Shown here in pieces: positions 1 to 16,000 of a DNA stretch of 64,000 nucleotides (its first letter is position 1; the number at the start of each line of letters is the position of its first letter). A model generated the notes under the pieces. The model made no database searches and was not told the DNA's origin. It saw only the letters and a program-made list of their open reading frames with translations. Source of the DNA: Tetraselmis striata (lineage: Eukaryota > Chlorophyta > Chlorodendrophyceae > Chlorodendrales > Chlorodendraceae); assembly GCA_006384855.1 (NCBI GenBank), contig VCJN01000003.1, positions 1 through 64,000 of the forward strand, written 5' to 3'. A program made the translations under genes and the position numbers.

Positions 1-180
1 ACATCACATCACACCACACCACACCACACCACCACAACATCACATCACATCACATCACATCACATCACATCACATCACATCACATCACATCACATCACAT
101 CACATCACATCACATCACATCACATCACATCACATCAGATCACATCACCACATCTGATCACATCACATCACAACGCGTCG
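1..180. repeat. ACATC pentanucleotide satellite
   Basis: Nearly uninterrupted ACATC (=CACAT) repeats, with a few CCACA variants in the first 40 bases and point changes near 140-175. All apparent open frames here are repeat translations. It continues off the left edge, so total length is unknown. Confidence 0.97.
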
Positions 181-400
181 TGACATGACATGACATCACA
201 TCGTATCGCGTGACATGACATGACATGACATTGCATGACATGACATGACATGACATGACATGACATGACATGACATGACATGACATGACATGACATGACA
301 TGATCGCATCGCATCACATGACATGACATGACATGACATGACATGACATGACATGACATGACATGACATGACATCGCATCGCATCACATGACATCCGGTC
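181..400. repeat. TGACA pentanucleotide satellite
   Basis: Repeats of TGACA (complement TGTCA), broken by short CGCATCGCATCA spacers near 200, 305 and 373. The unit changes abruptly from ACATC to TGACA at about 180 while the 5-nt period is kept. Confidence 0.96.
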
Positions 401-840
401 CCATCCAAGCTGTTGGATTGCATTCCATGGGATGGTGTGGGATGACCCCCCCCTGTTCCCTCCCATCACTATACCCATTGGATTATATCCCAGTAGATTC
501 TAAATCCCATCAATAAATAATTTTCCATGAATAAGTTGTATCCAATTATTAATTTTAACAATAGGTTATGATATCCCATTAGATGCCACAACATTACGCG
601 TCACATCCGCCCGAATCCCGTCCGACTCGATCACACTGCATCCCATGAGACGACGTGACATGACATCCCCTCTCATTCCCGTGGATTAGATGCCAGATCA
701 ACATTCGGCATCACATCACATCCCCTCACATCCCATCCGATTGCATTGTAGAACATGAGATGACGTGGCATGACATCAGGACAACCCCTCTCATCGCCTC
801 CCCACCCCTCCCATCACATTCCACAGAAAAGATGGTGCGG
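401..840. repeat. Degenerate satellite flank
   Basis: Decayed copies of the same kind of pentamer (TCCCATC, ATGACATC, ACATCACATCCC) mixed with AT-rich sequence. No gene is seen. The missing 3' exons of RPAC1 would be expected on this side and are not recognisable here. Confidence 0.6.
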
Positions 841-1146
841 CGCGAAATCACATATCAAATCCGGTCGGATTCAGGAAAAAAGGCATGGATCGATGCGAGT
901 CCCAGCCGGCAGACAGTGTCACCCCACAAGGGGTATACCCCAAGGGATGGAGGGGGGGAGGGGCACCTGCCCCGGCGACAACTTGGCAAGCAGGATGTCG
1001 TCGTCCACGGGGCCAAGGCGCCCCCCGCGCTTGGAGCCATCCCCTGCCCGGAGGCAAAGCGGCACGACGTCTCCTCGGGAAACTCACTCCCAGCGGGCAG
1101 CCACTCCAGTGCACTGGAGTACACTGCGCGCGAGGAAGAAAGGGGT

Positions 1147-1166
1147 TGGGGGGGGGGGGGGGGGGT
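1147..1166. repeat. Poly-G tract
   Basis: A long G run lies just upstream (minus-strand sense) of the RPAC1 VYSSALEW exon, so on the gene strand it is a C run inside the intron. It is one of about 30 such tracts; another, 2121-2142 (G22), lies in the same intron. Confidence 0.9.
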
Positions 1167-2504
1167 CAGCCCATTGCCACATGGCTTGTACCAGCCCGGG
1201 CAGCGAGAAAGATCCGATTGCTGCTAAAAAGTAAAATAAAACAAAGTAAAATGAAGTCAAGTGCCCCCGGACCAGGGCCGGAACCTTGATGTATATTCAG
1301 ATCATGACCTAGGCACGCGCAATCCTCCAGAGTCGCCCGTCCACGCGCCATCGTGGGTTAGGCCTGTCCGACTCGACCATCTCCTCATCCGAACCCCGAC
1401 AAAGGGCTAATGCGCAACGGCACGCGAGGGGCAACGAGCAAGTATCCATCCCGAAGGTCGAACCAGGATACAACGAAGGCACACATCGGGTCAAGCTCCC
1501 GGGTCTCATGGCATGGCACTGGGAGCTCTTCACAAACTCACCCACAAGACTCTTGTGGCGGACTGTATATACTGTACTACCGATGGCATCAGGACACGTG
1601 CAACTAGCGGCGGCCCGCCAGCTGCCGCGCAGTGCGGGCAATGTTCCATACCCACGTACCGTACACAAGCGGTACACAACCATAGACCGCCCGTGGATAA
1701 ATAATATTTTTGACCCCCTCTAACAGATATTCCGCACGGATATTCGGATATTAAGGTGCAAAGCAATCCATTACGTTTCGGGCCCCGCGAATCGTATCTA
1801 ATTGTACAGCACAATATCGTACCTGGATATCGAATTCCCGGCCGACCCAAGTTCAGACGGTACCGGTACGTGCCACCAGTGACGATAATAAGAAACCTGC
1901 CCCTGGCAGGGATCGAACCACCGACTTGACGTCTTGTAGTCACTCAATCTAACAACAGAGACTCCCGAGACACCCTATTTGCAGCAGCAATGGCAGCGGA
2001 GGGCTCAGAGGCACTTGAACGCCTGAGGCTGCTGCAAACGACAATGAAACCACAAGCCTGAGATGAACCCGGAAGCGCGCGTTGAGTGCGTTTGATATAC
2101 ATCGTTTCCTTTTTTTTTCCGGGGGGGGGGGGGGGGGGGGGGACCTTTATCTCGAAATGCATCAAAAACATAGCACGGGCGAATCCCCCATCCGATGGCG
2201 CAAAACAGTTCATTGTTGTTGGGACCCGCAAAACCCAAATAAATGGCACGCTATGCCAGTCGATGGGATGTCAAGCCCAGTTGGGCGCGCGGCTGGAGAG
2301 TGCACGTGGGGCGGAGCGGGGTGTGGACGGAGGGGCGCTCGCACCCTCTGAGTTGACAGCCCGGCCGTCCTCCCTCTTGCACGCCACGTCCAGCCGCAGC
2401 ACCACGGTGTTCTTCTCGCTTGGGGCCTCCTCCGCTGCGCACGGGCAGGGGGAGGGCGTCATGTCCTCCCCCTGCCCCCACCCCGCACCCGGAACCAGCC
2501 ACAT

Positions 2505-3165
2505 GCTCCAGGATTTTGATACACTTTTCCATGAAACATTGTATCACCCATCATTTTCACACAATCCTTCTGAGCCCACCACAACATGCCTCAGGATTTT
2601 GATACACTTCTCCATGTAACATTCTGTCACCAGTCATTTCCACAAGTATTGACCTCCTCCTGAGCCAACCAGCCACGCTTTTCAGGATTTTTGATATACT
2701 TTTCCATGAAAGATTGTGTCACCAATGATTCCCACACAATCATTCCTCCTGAGCCAACCAGCCCCGCGCTTCAAGATATTGATATACTTTTCCACAAAAT
2801 ACTGTATCACCAATAATTCCCACACGACCATCCTTCTGAGCCCACTACAACATGCTCCACGATTCCGTTACACTTTTCCATGAAACATCGTGTCACCAAT
2901 CATTTCCACCTTTATTGACCTCCTGCTAAGCCCAACCAGCCACGCGCTTCAGGATTTTGATACACTTTTCCATGAAACATTGTGGCAACAATAATCTCCT
3001 AAACGGTCATCCCTGTGAGCCCATTCCACGTGCCTCACGATTTTGATACACTTTTCCATGAAACATCGCATCCCCAATCATTTCCACGTGTATTACCTTC
3101 CTCGTGAGCCAACCAGCCACACACTTCAGGATTTTGATACACCTTGTCACCGTGTCACCAATTAT
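2505..3165. repeat. About 88-bp minisatellite, 8 copies
   Basis: Eight diverged tandem copies of a unit containing GATTTTGATACACTTTTCC, then ATGAAACATTGTATCACC, then a GAGCC(A/C)AC segment. Core starts lie near 2514, 2594, 2685, 2772, 2862, 2950, 3038 and 3127. Spacers are of two kinds (CCCAC..ACAACATG and CCAACCAGCCACGC), suggesting a higher-order pattern. The array lies inside the RPAC1 intron between 2435 and 3319. Confidence 0.93.
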
Positions 3166-4742
3166 CTCCACATCACATTGATCATCCTCCTTTGGAAGAA
3201 GATTGATAATGTGGCAACTGGGATATCATGTAGGAAATGGGATGTCACATCACTTTGTAACCCACATTGCAACCGAAAGTCAGACAGGTGTGCAGGGGGA
3301 GCGGCGCCGGTGGGCGCACCTGTCTTGAACTCAAACTGGCTTGGGTCGATCTTGAGGGGCACCAGCCCCGAGGCGGTGCGCAAGCACCTCGTCCTGGCAA
3401 TGGCGATGGCGCATTGTCAACCACCGCAAATCGGCACCGTCGCGTCAACATGAACACCCACAGGATGCAGCCAGCCGCGGTGAGGCGAGAAAATCAAAAT
3501 GGCATTCGTTTTCGGACTTGTCTATCCAGGTAAATCACTCTGCGTACTTGATTACAACACATACTTATGGTTTTAGGGCTTTATCTTTAGGGTACATAAA
3601 CCCTAATCACAAAACACTGAAACCGTAAAACTATCAATGTAACTCGAGTGTCACAAAACATGCGGTTGTGATAAAATAAAATATATCAGGTTTGATCGTA
3701 AACGGAATGTACGTTTTTAGTCCCCGACTCAATCTTTTCGTATGTAAAACGAATCAACCAAATTGAAGTGCAATTGACATTCAAACTCCTCTCAGAAAAT
3801 GCACAAACTTGCAGAGCGGTTCTCTTTACCATATCTGTCATTAAGGGGTTTGTTCTTTCGTATGCAAGGGGCCAGACAGCACACCCCGTCAACACCGATG
3901 AAATGTGTTGCCCTTCTGTTGATTTCCGAAAATAACAAACGTCTAAAGAAGCTGATGCATTCGAGACAGCCAAAGCCAATGGGAAGAGGGGCGACCTGCA
4001 TGCATGGGGTGTGGCATTGCGCCGCGACCGATTGGGGCGTGGCGGCATGCTTGGGGCGTGCGACAAGCGGCGCGGGAGCCACCTGGATGATGGAGGTGTT
4101 GTTGATGAAGAAGACGTGCTCTGCCGCCACGGTGGGCACCTCCGCAATGAGGATGCGGGCGCAGCGCGTTGGCCACGGAAGGGTCGCAGCCGATCATGTC
4201 GAACTCCATCACCTCGTCGCTCATCTTGCGCACCTGGATGCGGAAGCCCGCCTTGAAGTTGTCGAAGGGAGTAGCTGTTGTTCACGCCGAGCGACATGTA
4301 TTGCGAAGCCGAGTTGGCTGTGCTCGTCTGCGGCGTGTGGAGGGTGTGCCGTCAGGGGCAGAGCGGCCGGGAGGTTCCCCGGCATGGCCACCGCCCCGCG
4401 CGCGGCTGCGTGCTTGCTGATGGCAGATAGTGAGAAGTCATCATGCTACCAAGCAACCCCAAAACCCTGGTAACCCTACCCCCACACACTGCTCCCATGC
4501 GCAACACTGCGACATCACTCAGCGCAACAGCTGTGCCAGCACCCCCTCATCCCGACCACCTCCATCCCGGGATAGGCAAGCGCCTCACGTGGTAGTTTCT
4601 GTCCGAGCAGACCATGCTCTCCCGCTGCTGCTGCAGGTTTTTCGGCAGCTTTGCCGGCCCCTGCCGCCTTGCCCTCCTTCCCTTCTTTTCTCCTTTTGCC
4701 ATCCTTGCTCTTCGCCATCGCGCGCCCCGCGCCCCAGCGACC

Positions 4743-5230
4743 TCAGGGCCTCGGTTTCGGACGCGAGATGGCGCTGGCCACTGGCTGGGTCGCGCGTTGG
4801 TCGTGTGTGCCAGGCAGCTGGCGGCAGGGGGGCGGTGTAGGCGCGTTCGCACGCCGCTCGGCCGCCCAAAATTCAGTCCGCCAACTCGCCGCCGGAACTC
4901 GGCGCTCCCCAGCAGGGCTCGCAGCTGCGCGTCTGGGAGCGGGTGGCGGGCCTGCAGGTCGCGCGTCGGGTGCAAAGCCTGAAACGGAGACGACTCGCCC
5001 TCGGAGGGCAGCGAGCGAATGGGTTGTGCGCGCAGCTGCGGCATCCAGCGCACGCACCAGCTGGTGAGCAGAGTGGCAGCGGTGGCGTCGCGGCTTGGCT
5101 GTGGTCGCCGCCGACGATGATGTGGCGGCCGACGATGTCGGCGGCGCTGCGCGCGCGCTCCCCGCGCAAGCTGCTACGCATCTTAAAAAATCGGACAAGT
5201 CGTCCAGCAATTGCGCCGTGTCGACGTCTC
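4743..5230 (-). other. GC-rich coding-like segment, unrecognised
   Basis: All three minus-strand frames are open for 100-170 codons in this GC-rich block directly upstream of the RPAC1 start. One frame reads a helix-like LLDDLSDFLR followed by Ala/Ser/Pro-rich sequence; another reads LTSWCVRWMPQLRAQPIRSL and continues. No frame matches a family I know. It may be an exon of an upstream gene, RPAC1 5' leader, or simply GC-rich sequence without stops. Confidence 0.25.
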
Positions 5231-7048
5231 GGAATTGAGCATTTTACTACCGGTAAAAAGCAATAAATACTACCGGCATTCGCGAAATAACAGAGCGGCC
5301 TATTTTTTCTTTTGGACATCATTAGCGACACACATAATCCTTACATTCTGCAGGATAATTGATTGATCCACAATATGTGCATACAAGCATATTTGTATTG
5401 TGGACTCCACTTCTGCTGGCAAGCTCGATGGATTGAATGATTGATTGGCATCGCAATGCAAAGCAGGAAAACGACATCTGCAATTTGACAGCGAGCTCAA
5501 TCACACGCAGCCGTAGTGAAGCGACTGGTCGCTTCTGCACCACGTGACATGGAGATCTTCTCCGCCCGTGCAACAGTGCCGCCTGCGGCGAATGCCGCAC
5601 AACCCTCCCTTCAACATGAAGCTGCATAAAGGCGCTCAAATGGCTCAGATGGCAGTGGGAGTTGTGTCAAAGAATCTAGTTGCCTCTACCTGCCGCACTC
5701 CTCTTTCAGCTGCGTGCTTCACATGCTTCCCCAGGCGCATATGAAATACACATACCACTGATGCACACTGTATACATTAGGGCACCAAACTTGGCCTTCG
5801 GAGGGCTGCATGCTACGGCCGACCGTATGCGGGTACAGCCGGAGGGAGGTGAAAGTTAGGAGGTACGAAGGAGGTGGAGGCGTTCCGTACATAGTCCGGT
5901 ATTTGTACAAGTCGCATGCCTTTACTGGTGGCATATGTACATATGGAGCATATGCACTATTGCTGTACCATTTTCAGCGAAGAGGGATTCATATCGCCGA
6001 AGGAGCGACGCTTCGACCGCTCCGGGACAACGTACCACGCGTGCAAGTATGTAGTGGTATCTTGGTCTGTATTGACGGCGGGGGTGACGGGTCAGCTCTT
6101 ACAAATTCGTCCGCCTTCCACCTTTTTTGAATATTCCCATCGAGGTATAATTTGATGTAACTGTTCTGGGACCGGTGTAGTCTGCGTCGATTTGCAGTGC
6201 GCAGAAACCCTTGGACAACATATGCTGCTGCACTGACAAACTTTTCAAGCCTAGACCTAAAAATATATATCACATAGAGTAGTGCCTAAGACGGCATGTA
6301 TCACATATATATTCACACACGTCGTGCGTTCGGGTCGACTATACACGCAATGCTACTGAAGACGCACCGGAATCGAACCAGACTAACTCTTGGTTTCCCG
6401 GATCGGAATTGGGATGCATTCCGCTGGACAAGACAGTTGGAAGACTAGCAGGTTCACAGTTGAAAGAACTTTCAAAATCTAGGGCACAGGGCAGCAGTAG
6501 TAGACTGCTGCTTTTACCGTGACACTCAGCAAGCAGGAGCAGGGAGTTTGAGCGGGAGGGCTGAAGGGGGGAGGGGAAGTGAAACGCCTCACTTTCATGC
6601 TGGCCAAATATATGAGATGCACATTTAAAGAAAAGTCAAAAAGGAAGGTACAAAGGACACAGGTACTATGCCCGTTAACTGAGTGACCTGGCCTTTGACG
6701 AGGGCTGCAAGCTACGCACTTTCATTAGTGGACCCTATGCGGGTTCGTGCCGTAAGACGGCTGGCTGGTGTAGCATCAAAGACTACGCAGGAACAAAGTT
6801 GCAAGTTGTAAGTTCAAATTTAAAGGACACGTCATTTCTCGGTAAGCAAGATGGCAAGAATGGAGGCGCGAGTGGGGGAAGGGGGGGGGCAGGGGGTCTA
6901 CCCATCCTTGCTAGCTGCCTGCAGACGGATTCGAAGTCAGCGCGAGCGTAACTCTTACATCCGGACAGATCGCTGCGTGAATAGAGCGCTGTCTCAAACC
7001 TGCTGCGGTTTGCGATGCGTTGGGCTAAGCTAAACAACTAAACGACTT
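5231..7048. other. Intergenic, no gene seen
   Basis: Mixed-composition sequence between the RPAC1 start and the spastin 3' end. The open frames present are short and mutually overlapping. A tRNA-like T-arm on the minus strand near 6370 lacks a matching acceptor stem. Confidence 0.5.
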
Positions 7049-7053
7049 TTACA
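7049..7053 (-). terminator. UGUAA poly(A) signal of spastin gene
   Basis: TGTAA on the minus strand about 40 nt after the spastin stop codon (7093-7095). TGTAA is the usual chlorophyte polyadenylation signal; the assignment rests on position and motif only. Confidence 0.55.
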
Positions 7054-7092
7054 CGCGGCGGCAGCCGGTGCTGTGATCAAGCACGGGCGAGG

Positions 7093-11895
<4,803 letters not shown>

Positions 11896-13043
11896 GACAT
11901 GTCCCTTACCGACTACTGTTGCCGCGGAAACTGTATGTTCCCTGGGGTGGCTGCAGGACTTGTGGACCTATGGTCGCCCTGTCGCGCCGCTTCGGCGCCA
12001 CTTGAGCGGGCCCAGTAGCAAAGCAGGAGGCGCCGCGTCCAGTTGTCCGCCGTGTCGCTTCGATCAATATCCTATTAAATTTGGAAGTCCTTTTTGTCGA
12101 CGAAGATTTTGTAAAGTACTAGCGGTCGCTATACCCATAATCAATATAATCGTCCGCCGCAACCCACTCGTACTGGTACTGAAGACACATTTGTCAAGAT
12201 ATAATCCTTAGAGATAGGCTAGCATGACAGGCGGAGAGTTTGTTCTGGATGGCACGAATAGCGGAGTGACCACTGTTAGTGTACAAAATATGCCACCGCC
12301 ATTGATGTAGTGTTATTAGCAGCGGCATTGTAACGGTGGACGTACCGTAGAGCGCGCAGCATACCAGTATCCGCCCGTGCCAATGATCAAATGTATACTG
12401 CTAGCTCATGTAAATATAATGATCAAATGTATCCGTAAGGATATCGACAAATAATTCCGTACACGGTCGTGATACAGCCGACATGTGCCGTGATGGGCGT
12501 GCACCACCATTTTGCGTATATCTTGAATTTAAACATGATTACGACCACGGCACGTTAGTTTTCACTTTCCCACGACAGATTCGACCTCGTGATTGATTAC
12601 TGATAAGTCTTACCTGCTGAGGCTGATGCCAATCAAAGTATACAAATGTGCTGCCCAGTCGCTGCACTGCCGGCACGCAAGCAGATTTGCTGGCATTTGT
12701 GAAAATGTAGCACAGGGTCTCGAATGACGGCATTGTTGTCCAGTGCAGTTCGCTACGCACAGCACAAGAAAGTCCGACATGTACATCGCCGGTGACCCAA
12801 ATGACTAACAGAGCTTAAATATATCTAAGGAGTCCTACAATCTGGCAATCACCCACAGAGGCACACGCGCGGAACACAGCAAGCACGTATAAGAGTGTCA
12901 TCCATGACAGTCACGGATTCGCCTGCCTGCGCGGGGCTTCTCGCCACCTTGGAGGGACGCAGACATGCCCTGTATCCGGAGACTGACACGATGCCTGTGA
13001 ATGAATGCTGTACAGATATAAACACACGCCGGTCGGTCGCCTG
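11896..13043. other. Spastin upstream / PHT4 downstream intergenic
   Basis: AT-richer region between two genes transcribed in the same direction. It should hold the spastin promoter (the start codon is at 11895) and the transporter 3' UTR. No TATA-like box or repeat stands out clearly enough to call. Confidence 0.5.
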
Positions 13044-16000
13044 TCACATGCTGTCCTCCTTGAGCGGCTCCTGCCCCGCCCAGGCGGCCCAGAGGATAGA
13101 GCCGACGACGTAGTGGGCGGCAGTGAGCCCAAACACGAGCGACCAGGAGCCGGTGGCGTCCAGGATGAGCCCGTTGACAGGCACCGCCAGCAGCCCCGCC
13201 AGCGTCGCCAGGGTGTTGCCCGCCCCAAAGACGAGCCCCGCGTTGCGGGGCGCAATGTCCAGGTGCGACACGCTGACCCCGCCCAAGGTCAGGGCGCTGA
13301 GGCCCAGCCCGATGGTGATGATCAGGGAGCCCGCCTCCGCGTTGGAGCCAGTCAGGGGGGAGGTGGCGGCCACCAGGCACGCGGCGGGCCCCAGCATGCC
13401 CAACACCTGTGCAGCGCCCACCGTCACTCAGAGTAAAGCATCAAAGGGACGATCTGCAGCTGCTTGAGTGTACGTCATTAAATTGACCCACTGTAAGCAA
13501 TACGCTTTGGGGTCGCGGTATATGATCGCTGTGGACCCCTCCCCCCAAAGGGGGGAAATATATATACACATATATAGATATATAAATATATCAGAATACA
13601 ATACGGATTCCACACGGAATAGCCCGAGAAGTTGCTGCAAACGAATTCACTAGTTCTTGGACCCGCAAACCCGATTAACTGGTACGGTAATGTAACGACA
13701 TGCGAATGTCCTTTTGTCCTCCTTAGCGGTTCCCGTTTGGGCCATTCATTTGGCTTATTCGTTTTAATCAATTCATGGATGAGGTCCACTACATGCGCGC
13801 GCGCGTGTGTGTGTGTGGCTGCTAGCACATGTCGCCAGTTCGCAAAATCAATCAACGCACAAGCCTACCAGGCTCGTCCACGTAGAACATTTCATTGTTG
13901 CGTGGAGAAGCCATGACACTACTCATGCCCAATGATCATCGGCCATTGGAGGCAGGTGGCGGCGGGAGGCACAGCACCTGCAGCGTGACGCGCACTGTGC
14001 GGACGCTGGCACCCTTTGTGATCAGAGCGTCCGCTGCGACCCCGCTCACCGCGCCCATGCCGCCCTGGCAGCATGGCAGCGGATAAGTTCAGGGGCAGCA
14101 GGCTGGCATGACCTTGTCGCCGGGCGCTAGCACCGGTTGCTGTGAAGGGCGCCGTGCGATTCTGCCACTCTGATGGAACAATCGGTGGTATGACTGGAGG
14201 GTAGGGGCGGGGAGGTGCGCGGGGGTGTGTCGCAGGCGTCATCGCCCGGCCACACCTGCACCACGTAAGGGAGCATGGTCAAGCCGCCCAGCTGACTGAT
14301 CTCCACGTGGTAGTACTCACTGAAGAAGGTAGGCAGCCAGTTGATGAGGCCTGGCAGAAGCCACACACGGGGCAGCCAGGGGGTGGGTGGGGGGTGTGAC
14401 GAAACTGGACCGCAACAGGCGGTCCCGGGGCTGGCGAAGCCACAGAACGGCGACTCGAAGGGGATAACAGAATGCACGCCATGGCAAAGCGCAGCATGCG
14501 CACCGTACAGGCCCCATGACTGCGTGTACTGGGTCACGCAGATGGCGAGCACCTCGCGCTGCTTGAGCAGCGACACGAACTTCTGCAGCTGCGTGGAGCT
14601 CTCCGCGTCCGCACCGCGGGCCGTCAAGCCTAGCAGGCCCTCTTGCTCATCCTGCGGCCCACCATCTGCGGGCAGAGTATCAGCCGCATTCTCAACCGGT
14701 TCCATCGGGCACATGTGGGGAGCCACTGGCCAAAACACATCAAGTACTCTGTCTCCAACCCTCCATATAGATAGGTAAAAAACACGTGTACATATACACG
14801 CACATACTATGCAATCAATTTAGGCTCACTGGTCCAAAAACAAATGCAGATTAAGAAGTATCAGGGAGTCCGTGCGGTATTTGTGGTATATTCTGATAGT
14901 TCCCTATATGTATAAATATGGCTTTCAGCTCCTCGGAGGCCCCGGGCGCCAGGGGTTAGGGGGGGGGGGGGGGGCTGTCAAACATATTAATATACAGCGA
15001 ACCCAAAACGTCGTTGCGGAATGCATTAGCACGCCTTCACCATTACTACTTCGTGGACCAAACACAACCACCTTTGGCTGTGCTGACAGAAGCACCAAGC
15101 CCTTGACAGCGGCCAGTCACCAACGAACTGCAGACCTGAAGCTCGTTGCCTGCAGCTTATGCTGATCCTACTGCCACCAAAGCGGCAACTCCCTCCAGTT
15201 CCCCAGGACATGCACTGCAGGTGGCGATCACCATGGTAATGGGTGCTGGAAGCAGCACGCAACCACTCCGCGTAACAGCCGGCTTGCAGGAGAGAGAGAG
15301 AGAGAGGCGGTGTGCCAGGGCCGGGGCGTCACCTTCCTCCTGGTCCTCCTCCTCCTCGTCATCCACGTCTGTTGCGATGTTCCCTGTCGCGAATGGTAGC
15401 GCCTGCCGCGGTGGGTCAAACGGGAGCCACAGAGGCAGCCATAACACTGCGGCTGCTCCGAAGAGGTAGAAACTCCACTGCAGCAGCGGGCGGCAGCGGG
15501 AGATATGCGCGGGGGGAAGGGGGGCAGGGGGGGGGGGGGAATAATCTCAGCTGGCCAGCGGCAAGGGGTGGCGGTTTATATCCATCGATATTATTTTGGG
15601 GTCGCGGGGCCGGGGGGGGGGGGGGGGGGGGGGGCACGGACCTCCCAGCCTGCTTTTTCAATAATCGCCGGAGAGATCCCAAACGCGGCTGCGGTGCCCA
15701 GGTAGGAAGCCGCGGTGACGGCAGCCACGGAGGTGGACTGATACTTCCTGGGCACGCCCACCGCTGCAGCACATCCGGCCGAGTCACTTCATGTGGCACA
15801 GAGTCACACTCCCGATTCCCAGAGAGAACGGCCCACAATCAGATGTTGATCACAGCGCAGCAGAAAAAGAGCGCATACCTATCAAGGAGTGGATGGCTGG
15901 GAAGGCCACCTGCCATGGCGCATACACGTGGAATCAATGCCAGGGCGCTGAAAAAAGCCGGCTCACGGAGCTATCCTAACTCACCGCTTCAAACACCTCA

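Larger units (their letters stand above)
967..4718 (-). pseudogene. RPAC1: RNA polymerase I/III subunit RPAC1 (AC40), frameshifted and 3'-incomplete
   Basis: RPAC1 is the alpha-like subunit that dimerises with AC19 to nucleate Pol I and Pol III assembly. Five exons on the minus strand have good splice sites: 4718-4560 (Lys/Ala-rich start, MAKSKDG...), 4327-4083 (FDNFKAGFRIQV, MEFDMIG, ILIAEVPTVAAEHVFF, NNTSIIQ), 3393-3320 (DEVLAHRLG, LVPLKIDP), 2434-2345 (SEKNTVVLRLDV) and 1123-967 (VYSSALEWLP, PVDDDILLAKLSPGQ). Order and motifs match the family and intron phases agree. Four one-base indels break the frame, all in G/C runs: an extra base at 4267-4269, 4157-4159 and 3366-3369, and a missing base at 1021-1026. 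Exons for the last third of the protein are absent before the satellite. It could be a decaying copy or a real gene with homopolymer sequencing errors; identity is secure, status is not. Confidence 0.88.

Noticed and set aside
168..423. Long repeat-translating open frames (MSCHVMSCHV type)
   Set aside because: They are translations of the TGACA satellite, with no coding signature.
1890..1960. tRNA-like T-arm (GGTTCGATCCC) on the minus strand
   Set aside because: The T stem has a mismatch and no acceptor or anticodon stem could be paired convincingly.
6365..6445. tRNA-like T-arm (TGGTTCGATTCC) on the minus strand
   Set aside because: The 3' acceptor-like CGTCTTC has no 5' partner; at best a tRNA relic.
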